From NCBI GenBank assembly GCA_030141605.1, contig JAQGDQ010000342.1, forward strand, positions 205,501 through 253,326: a stretch of DNA of 47,826 bases, in the 5' to 3' direction. Below the pieces are notes generated by a model, which was not told where the DNA came from, made no database searches, and saw nothing but the letters and a program-made list of their open reading frames with translations. The stretch is from Tubiluchus corallicola. Its lineage: Eukaryota > Priapulida > Priapulimorpha > Priapulimorphida > Tubiluchidae. The first letter of the stretch is position 1, and each line of letters begins with the position of its first letter. This document shows positions 41,269 to 47,826 of this stretch, piece by piece. A program made the translations under genes and the position numbers.

Positions 41269-43397
41269 GTAGGCAAAGACTTGTTCAGCGATTATAATTG
41301 AGGAGACAGAACTAACGCTTCAGTATAATCCCATTTTTAATTGTTATTTCATATTATCTTGGATGTATTGTTAGGTATATCTGAATCTAACTCGACTGAG
41401 ACACATAATAAAATTATATGCATATATATGTGATCACCTATCCATTTATTGAATGACATCAGTGATTTCAATAACAATGACTGCTGGTGCTTTCAAAAGT
41501 GACTCTTTTGTGCAGTTATTCTTTAAATATGAAGCACCCTGCCAGATACCCAACTACTGACTCCTTTTTTTATTGACTGATACAGCATTGCAAGAAGCAA
41601 GAAGAATTTAGTTTATGAAGCATTTGGTCTTTTCAAAACAAAACATAGAATGTGAAGCAAAAACAAAAGATAATTCATTTATTCATTTTCAGTATTTGTT
41701 TTCTTCACAATTTTGAAACCTGCAGCAAAAATTTATGAGTTGAACTTGAAACAAAAGAAACTTGATGTCATTCATTTTTTTACAATGGAACTTTACAACC
41801 TTATTATGTAAAACGCATAGTATGTTTGCCTACTTACTAATGTGTTTTCACAGTGTAAGTCTGTGTCCAAATAACTACACAACTTCATCACCTTAAATTG
41901 ATTCTTTTTTGTTTGAACCAATTTAAGTTTTTTATTTTGAAAAGTTTTGCCTTTAATGTCTTTTCTTCCATCAAACTTCACTATTTGATTATTTATAACA
42001 CTACTATTCTTTTACTTGGAACATGTATATATGCATGCAAATATTCAAACTTGGCTAAGATACACTGCTGATTCCATGGCTGTTCCTATATGCATGACCT
42101 TGAGCCAGGTTTCAGCCTCATTTTAGGGTTTCCGGCTTGTAGTAATGTGCTGAATGCTTTGTTTAATACATCTCAATATTGTTTAATAGTCATAATGAAA
42201 ATGACTCAATATTATGCTGGCGATACTACTTGAGATAACTACTTTCAACTATAGTCTGTAGTAAACAATGCACTGTGACCTAAGTTTATCACTTTGAAGT
42301 TTGAAGTGCTTCTTGATAATTTATTTGCTTTGTTTGCAGTTGTCTTACCATAGAGCAAATATCCTGTGTCCTACCCACACTGACTGCAGACAAGTATCCG
42401 TGATTCTCTGTTTACTGCGGAAAAATATTTGTGGTAGCTTTTTCCTTGAATGTCCCAATTTGCGCTGCCACCATCTTTTGTATATGATGTACACATTAAA
42501 TAAATGTGACTACGGCCAAATCACGTTGAAAACACCGGTTCTCGTCTGATCACCGAAGTTAAGCAACATAGAGCCTGGTTAGTACTTGGATGGGTAACCG
42601 CCTAGGAATACCAGGTGCTGTAGGCTTTCGGGATGCCCACACTGTATCTCGACACTAGGCGGAGGAGCTGCACAAGCAGCCAACGGCTAGAGGGCGGAGG
42701 AGGTCAAGTGACCCAAAGGCCATGTGTAGAGGAGTAAACCTTCCAAATCAGGAGTGGAGCCCCGAAGGCGGACCAGTGCAGCATGCTGACTGATTCCGGC
42801 AGCTCATGCAGCCAACCTGATGCCAAACGTATCGCTCCGCTTTCCTTTGGACTACACTAGCGAGGAAGAGAGGGGGTTCCTGTTGTCTGGGCAACTCAGG
42901 ATCTCCATACACCTTGCCCAGGCGTGCGTCCTGGAGACGTTCCAGGATCGCCCTGCTCAGCCACAGTCGACGCTGCAGCTCCATCAATGTGATCAATAAC
43001 TGACTCTCTTGGCGCACACTCCATTGTTTTCGGAGACAGAAGGATGCCAACCAACCAACACATTAAATATAAATAAAGTTAAAACTGGATTAATTTATTG
43101 TACATTTATATCAAAGCATTAATCTACAGTTCCAAACAATAGGTTGCCATGGTGCTATGTCCATATGCAAAAGGCTTTTTTGGTCGCTAAAGTGATTGTT
43201 TGTTTTTTTTAGGAATTTCTTCGGATTTTGGAAAGCGTCTAGTCATTCAGCGAGTCGTTCCTCAAGATCAGATACTATATCAAACTGAACGATATCACGA
43301 TTCAAATTTTCATTATAAAATTCGGATACCATCGGATGGCGAATACGTTCTAGTGCTCAAATTTAGTGAAGTTTATTTTACGTCGCCGAACATGAAG
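41162..43397 (+). CDS. MLEC: Malectin, two N-terminal exons only
   Basis: Malectin is an ER membrane-anchored lectin that binds diglucosylated N-glycans during glycoprotein quality control. Two exons join in frame: 41162-41268 ([20 protein letters not shown]) and 43213-43397 ([24 protein letters not shown]). These cover roughly the first half of the lectin domain, including the aromatic residues of the sugar site in LYQTERY and EVYF. The signal-peptide exon was not identified, and no exon for the VFDVxLNG half, the acidic linker or the C-terminal anchor was found before EXOSC8 begins. A SINE lies in the intron. Truncation, a missing segment or a pseudogene are all possible. Confidence 0.85.
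42506..43057 (+). mobile_element. 5S rRNA-headed SINE, copy 3
   Basis: A 5S head (42508-42627), the shared body of about 420 bp and an ATGCCAACCAACC tail. Flanks ACACATTAAATAAAT (42491-42505) and ACACATTAAATATAAAT (from 43058) are the target duplication. Sense orientation within the malectin intron. Confidence 0.94.
42508..42627 (+). rRNA. 5S rRNA-like SINE head (120 bp)
   Basis: Complete 5S sequence. One C-box change, GGATGGGTAACC for GGATGGGTGACC, may weaken Pol III initiation. Otherwise nearly identical to the other two heads. Confidence 0.9.
43213..43397 (+). CDS. MLEC: Malectin exon, sugar-binding core
   Basis: Acceptor TTTTTTTTAG, donor GTGAGT, 61 codons plus two bases. Encodes [34 protein letters not shown] and [17 protein letters not shown], a clear malectin match. 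Confidence 0.95.
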
Positions 43398-43633
43398 GTG
43401 AGTTGAGCATCTTGAAATCGGACACGTCTGCTAACTTGGACAGAATTTGTGTTTCAAATTCAAGTAGAAGAGAAACATTGTTACAACAGCTCCACTATCT
43501 ATGTCAAAAGAAAAATTTCAAGTAAATTAATAGTAAATTAAAAATCACTATAATCCATGCCTAGAATTGAATTAACACTAAAAAAATCATTGGCTTGATG
43601 TAAGCGGCAATAGTCTCATCAGCAGTGTTTTTA

Positions 43634-44257
43634 TTATGCTTCAACAGCCAGTATGTTTGCGGTTCCTCTAAATGACCAACCAGCAGCGTACTCCAAAGCT
43701 ACAAAGCTAATCAGATTGCTCTTACACGTTAATTGCTGATGACTGCTTGTGTTGACTCGTTGTTTTGTTTTTAGTTTTTCATCTGCATTTTTGTTCATGC
43801 CAGTCGGGTCTTGAAAATCTTCGCTGGTCACTTCTTCTAGCAGAGGGACACAAATTTTTACTTGAAATGTTTTTTCTGAAAATTTTAAGTGAAAAGAGTG
43901 TAGATGTGTTCCTTTATTTATTAACAAAGATGACAAAACTGTCCCACGTTCTAATAGACTAATACTCATCAAAGTTGCAATGTAGGTAAAAAAATTAATT
44001 ATTATATGGTGTAATGTTTTTTCCACATGCAGTTTGTCGCTAGATACTGCGACTCTGTTGTGGAGATCGCTGGCATCAAGTAGAATTGGATAGAACATCG
44101 TAGAATGTTCCGTCAGAATGACCACCTTACCGTCTGGATTGTTCTGGAACATTTGTTCTGGAAGTTTCTGCAGCGCGCTATATAAGGCAAAGCAGGCTGC
44201 CGACACGGGGGGTACACACAGAGCACACAAATCTAACACAGACTTGTATTTACTCAT
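43634..44257 (-). CDS. Unidentified 207-codon ORF
   Basis: Longest anonymous frame in the window. The first 80 residues look coding (MSKYKSVLDLCALCVPPVSA, LPEQMFQNNPDGKVVILTEH, MFYPILLDASDLHNRVAVSS). Next comes an AT-rich stretch (LHHIIINFFTYIATL) that may be unspliced intron, then LKFSEKTFQVKICVPLLEE. I do not recognise the family. It lies antisense between malectin and EXOSC8. It could be a first exon read through into an intron, or a gene of its own. Confidence 0.4.
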   Translation of the reverse strand: MSKYKSVLDLCALCVPPVSAACFALYSALQKLPEQMFQNNPDGKVVILTEHSTMFYPILLDASDLHNRVAVSSDKLHVEKTLHHIIINFFTYIATLMSISLLERGTVLSSLLINKGTHLHSFHLKFSEKTFQVKICVPLLEEVTSEDFQDPTGMNKNADEKLKTKQRVNTSSHQQLTCKSNLISFVALEYAAGWSFRGTANILAVEA

Positions 44258-44917
44258 TTATTTGTTTACTTAAACGTTTTCCAGATTTTCACGTTTATTG
44301 TAATCATTTCAACGTTCCTTCATCTTTGTGTTGTAGAATTCTTGCTAAATAAAGTAGTTTTATTTTACGGGCATGTTTTCTGGTTTTCTCTACGAGCCTT
44401 CCGAGAGAAACAAAACACAACAGACTCGTACACACGAAAACTCAGCAACGGCAGCGGCAGAGCGTTCAGGTGCATTGTATGTGTGTGTGTAGTAAATGTT
44501 ATCGTGGCAGTCTCATTATATAAATAGGCCTGCTACTGTGAAGATAAATATATATTGATTTTTGCAGCAGTACAGCTAGCCTTTCAAACCATACCAATCT
44601 GCAGTACTAAAATTTCACTTCGCTGCGTCACAGTTTAAACTTAAAAGTGTTTCGTTGCTGATTCATTGATTTGTGGTTGGCTTCAAATGACGCTGTTATA
44701 GTTATGATAGCAGTTTGCCTTGTCACCTAGTCACCGACATGTGCTAATACCATAGGCGCCATTTTTTGAACTCATGGTTAATAGAATGAGTTGCATCAGC
44801 TGCATCGAATAATTCCGCATCATTGACTAAACAGTTTTTATTCGTATGCTTATAATCAGACTCTTGTATGATCATAGGGCATTTACATTTTTATGTCATG
44901 TTTATGCACTTTATGTA
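44258..44917. other. Intergenic or promoter-like, nothing recognised
   Basis: No exon of EXOSC8 or malectin was found on either strand by reading for their conserved motifs. Confidence 0.4.
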
Positions 44918-45015
44918 CTATAATATAATACAATATAATATAACATAACATGACATGACATGACACGACACGACACGACACGACACGACACGACACAACA
45001 CAACACAACATAATA
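44918..45015. repeat. Pentanucleotide microsatellite
   Basis: A run of ATAAT, ACATG, ACACG and ACACA pentamers shows graded change from one variant to the next. The reverse 120-codon frame over it is partly repeat-driven. Confidence 0.9.
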
Positions 45016-45337
45016 TATGTGGACACAATCGTATTAAAAACGGTTTTGTTTGTAAGCAGGTACCTTTATTACACTCCAGTATGCTATTGCGGCGGTTTTG
45101 CTTTGAATCTGTGACCTGCTCATCTGCTGCGGTTAATGTCGTCGTTTTTGTAAGCTTGCATTTAATTGTTTGCCCGAGAACTTGATAAACAAACTTCTTT
45201 TTGAAAAATAAAGAAACTGACTTTGCCGGAATTTTTGTAACTTTTGATGTGAATGAACAGATTTGTGGGATTTTTTTCATGTTTTTTATTTTGTTTTTTT
45301 TAGTAATTTACTTATATAAATTAGTCTTCTTAAATAA

Positions 45338-45755
45338 TTGCATTTAGGAATTTACTCAGTAGTTTGTAGCTAAGATAAAAAGTTAAAAAATAATTGCAAA
45401 TAGGAATTTATTCAGTAGTTTGTAGCTAAGATAAAAAGTTAAAAAATAATTGCAAATAGGAATTTATTCAGTAGTTTGTAGCTAAGATAAAAAGTTAAAA
45501 AATAATTGCAAATAGGAATTTATTCAGTAGTTTGTAGCTAAGATAAAAAGTTAAAAAATAATTGCAAATAGGAATTTATTCAGTAGTTTGTAGCTAAGAT
45601 AAAAAGTTAAAAAATAATTGCAAATAGGAATTTATTCAGTAGTTTGTAGCTAAGATAAAAAGTTAAAAAATAATTGCAAATAGGAATTTATTCAGTAGTT
45701 TGTAGCTAAGATAAAAAGTTAAAAAATAATTGCAAATAGGAATTTATTCAGTAGT
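45338..45755. repeat. Minisatellite, unit 56 bp, about 7.5 copies
   Basis: The unit contains TTGCAAATAGGAATTTATTC, AGTAGTTTGTAGCTAAGATA and AAAAGTTAAAAAATAA. All copies but the first are virtually identical, indicating recent expansion. It ends about 180 bp before the first visible EXOSC8 exon. Confidence 0.96.
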
Positions 45756-45932
45756 GGTACTAAAAATTACACTGTACCTTACGAGTAAAAGTTATTCTCC
45801 GAGGTCTCATGAGCTCCTGGATTGGATAAGATCTACTTTTTGAGACAAAAAGCACTCAAATTTTTATTCATATTAAAGAAGACAAGTTTCAGTATGTTGT
45901 AGATATTTTAAATACTGTATACTCTGTTTCAG

Positions 45933-45978
45933 GAGCTATTTACTCCAAAGCCTGATACTCCAAATGGAGGACTTATAG
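45933..45978 (+). CDS. EXOSC8: EXOSC8 first visible exon
   Basis: Acceptor CTGTTTCAG, donor GTAAGT. Encodes [15 protein letters not shown], aligning with the AEFxxPxxxxPxxGxV segment just before VPNV. It starts in phase 0, so an upstream exon is required. Confidence 0.85.
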
Positions 45979-47199
45979 GTAAGTTATTATGAGTTGCTGA
46001 GAGAATCTGTCATTATAGTTTATAGTGAAATAGAGATATCTGATAAGATTAATGCCTTGAACTTGTTTTCCAACTGTTTATTTCATTGATATTTTCAGTA
46101 CCAAATGTGGAACTACCAGCTTTATGTTCTCCTCGTTTCCGTCCTGGTCCTCCTAGTGAACAAGCTCAGGTTACGAGTCAACTGATGTGTGATGTTATAC
46201 AGAAGTAGGCTTATGATGTTTTGAGTGGTTTTGTCTTTATTTGTAATTTTATAGTTCTTAATATTAGAAATTTGAAGGTGCAAGTTATATATTTTTGCAG
46301 GCAGTTTTGTAAGCTTACAGACAAAATTTTGTTTCTTGGAACTTTGTAAATATGCAATTTTCTATTTGATTTGTTTCAATAAACATATGAATTTCATTAA
46401 AATAAACCTTTAAATTTTTCAAACATTTTTACATAATTCAGTGACTGATTTTGAAGAGTATACTCTTTGCATAGGCCGTGTTTATTAAATATATTTTTTT
46501 GACTAAAATAGCTCATATTTTAAATTTTTGGTATAATTTTGTTCGTGTTGCAGCTCCGGTTGTGTAAATTTAGAGGATTTGTGTGTAATACAAGAGAAGC
46601 TGGCTTGGTGTTTATACTGTGACATGTTGTGTCTTGACTATGATGGCAACATAAATGATGCTTGTCTAGCAGTTCTAATAGCAGCCCTCAGATCAAGTAA
46701 GACTGTAATAGCTAGGTACTATGTTTTGAATAAGATATTATTTTTATTATTGTTGTTGTTGTTGTTGTTGTTTATTTATCTAACATTTATCATTGACTGA
46801 GAAAATAAATGACAAACATTTATTACGATTAAAAAAATTATCATTGACCATGGTAGCAGAGTAGTGAAGATTTTGCTGTATTTTGAAATTCAAATGGATA
46901 TGGTGGAATTTGTAAATTATAATTTCTGTCATTGTTGAACCAGAGCAGTGATATTGTAGGAATTTAGACATGTATATAATAAATTCTTTGTGTGTTTATA
47001 TTTTAGCTGTGTTTAGTTATGAATTTTATTATGGTTTTTTGTGTTTCAGTATCAAAAATCAGTCTTAATTGTTTTTAGCTAAGCTACCAATGGTTTTAAT
47101 TGATGATGAAACGGAAGAGATTTCTGTTTATTCTGACAAACGGAAAAGTTTGTCCCTCCGTAACTTTCCAGTTGCAGCATCTTTTTCTGTGTTTGACAA
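45933..47199 (+). CDS. EXOSC8: Exosome complex component RRP43, four internal exons
   Basis: EXOSC8 is a catalytically inactive RNase PH-fold subunit of the six-member ring of the RNA exosome, acting in nuclear and cytoplasmic 3'-5' RNA processing. Exons: 45933-45978, 46099-46204, 46554-46696, 47079-47199. All are GT-AG and in phase. Landmarks: [40 protein letters not shown] and [11 protein letters not shown]. They match human EXOSC8 from about residue 70 to 185. The N-terminal exons (EYYRRF, RPDGR and LGNTTV region) were not found upstream, and the C-terminal exons lie beyond the window. Confidence 0.95.
46099..46204 (+). CDS. EXOSC8: EXOSC8 exon
   Basis: Acceptor ATTTTCAG, donor GTAGGC. 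Encodes [20 protein letters not shown] and [12 protein letters not shown], with split codons at both ends. Confidence 0.95.
46554..46696 (+). CDS. EXOSC8: EXOSC8 exon, RNase PH core
   Basis: Acceptor CGTGTTGCAG, donor GTAAGA. Encodes [20 protein letters not shown] and [20 protein letters not shown]. The YDGNxxDAC motif is typical of exosome ring RNase PH subunits. Confidence 0.97.
47079..47199 (+). CDS. EXOSC8: EXOSC8 exon
   Basis: Acceptor TTTTTAG, donor GTAAGT. Encodes [20 protein letters not shown] and [14 protein letters not shown]. The last codon is split into an exon outside the window. Confidence 0.95.
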
Positions 47200-47826
47200 G
47201 TAAGTCCATCTGCATATCACTCAACTTAAATGAATAATAGACATTTTTTGTACTATTGTAAGTGAGTCTTTTTAAGGAATTCATTAAAACAAGTGCTATA
47301 TTCATTGTCACGGAAAATAAACATCCAATTATTAAGTTTGTTTAAACACATATGTTTAGCTCCATATAACATCTTTTAGCCTAAATTTGCTTGCGTGTAT
47401 ACTAAGCGCACTGCCTTGACTTCTATTCTAGCTAGTCTACTGTGATTGTGAGACAGATATCATTTTAGGCTGCTAAAATGTATGTAAATTTTAAAGCCCT
47501 TTTTGCAGTGTAATAAAGCATTTACATCGGTGATTTCTATAGCTGTTCATTTGTATCATTTCTGGATAATGGTTAAGTGTTATGGATCTGCCTGGTATTT
47601 TTAGGTAGAATCGTTGTATAGCACCTAATTGTAATTGTGTATTATGACTCGTAGAAGCATGTATCATTGATTTTGCTATGATGTGTTTTATCTCTCATAG
47701 GTAGGATTTACAGTGCAGAAGATCAACAATTAGTATCTTGTTGCAAAATTTTCGTTATTCATTTCCTGCATTGAGGCTTAAATATTACGTGTAAATTTTC
47801 ATTTTAATCATAGAATGTCACTTGTA
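47200..47826 (+). other. EXOSC8: EXOSC8 intron, continues past window
   Basis: No further coding motif recognised before the window edge. Confidence 0.55.

Noticed and set aside
45229-45290. Possible next malectin exon (reads TFDVNEQ)
   Set aside because: Only the FDV tripeptide agrees; the following residues do not match the malectin LNG segment and no splice acceptor fits.

Overview
This window is AT-rich nuclear DNA from a multicellular animal, probably an invertebrate. Four conserved animal genes are split by GT-AG introns, and the space between exons is full of minisatellites, MITEs, LTR-element remains, a LINE tail and SINEs. An iGluR/IR-type receptor without an amino-terminal domain hints at a protostome. 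A short TTAGGG run argues weakly against an arthropod. The species cannot be fixed from what I can see.

Layout. 1-4162: a LINE 3' tail, a 44-bp AT palindrome and two large minisatellites (units about 53 and 62 bp). 4163-24182 (+): HPD, 4-hydroxyphenylpyruvate dioxygenase. Ten exons give 360 residues through the stop; only the first 30 or so residues are missing. Its introns hold trinucleotide arrays, two hAT-type MITEs, a solo LTR, a pogo-like MITE, a LINE 3' end, a 40/80-bp satellite, two 5S-headed SINEs and, antisense in intron 9, an intact 447-residue ionotropic-receptor gene (21566-22909). 25.2-33.8 kb: a pile of transposon remains. It holds a hAT MITE, a Gypsy pol fragment with 3' LTR, a Ulp1-protease transposon fragment, a Gypsy gag interrupted by a solo LTR, and a BEL/Pao integrase tail with 3' LTR. 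35073-39150 (-): complete six-exon CDIPT, phosphatidylinositol synthase. 40.0-40.4 kb (-): an unidentified, frame-broken coding remnant. 41162-43397 (+): two malectin exons. 43634-44257 (-): an unidentified 207-codon ORF. 45933-47199 (+): four internal exons of EXOSC8, an exosome ring subunit, running off the right edge.

The genes are ordinary housekeeping functions (tyrosine catabolism, inositol lipid synthesis, ER glycoprotein handling, RNA decay) with no sign of a shared pathway. The most unusual content is a SINE family of about 552 bp. Each of its three copies starts with an intact 120-bp 5S rRNA sequence, has a shared body of about 430 bp, ends in a CCAA-rich tail and is bounded by its own target-site duplication. 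Also notable are the receptor gene nested antisense in HPD, and the apparent loss of the malectin 3' half and the EXOSC8 5' exons from the 2.5 kb between them.
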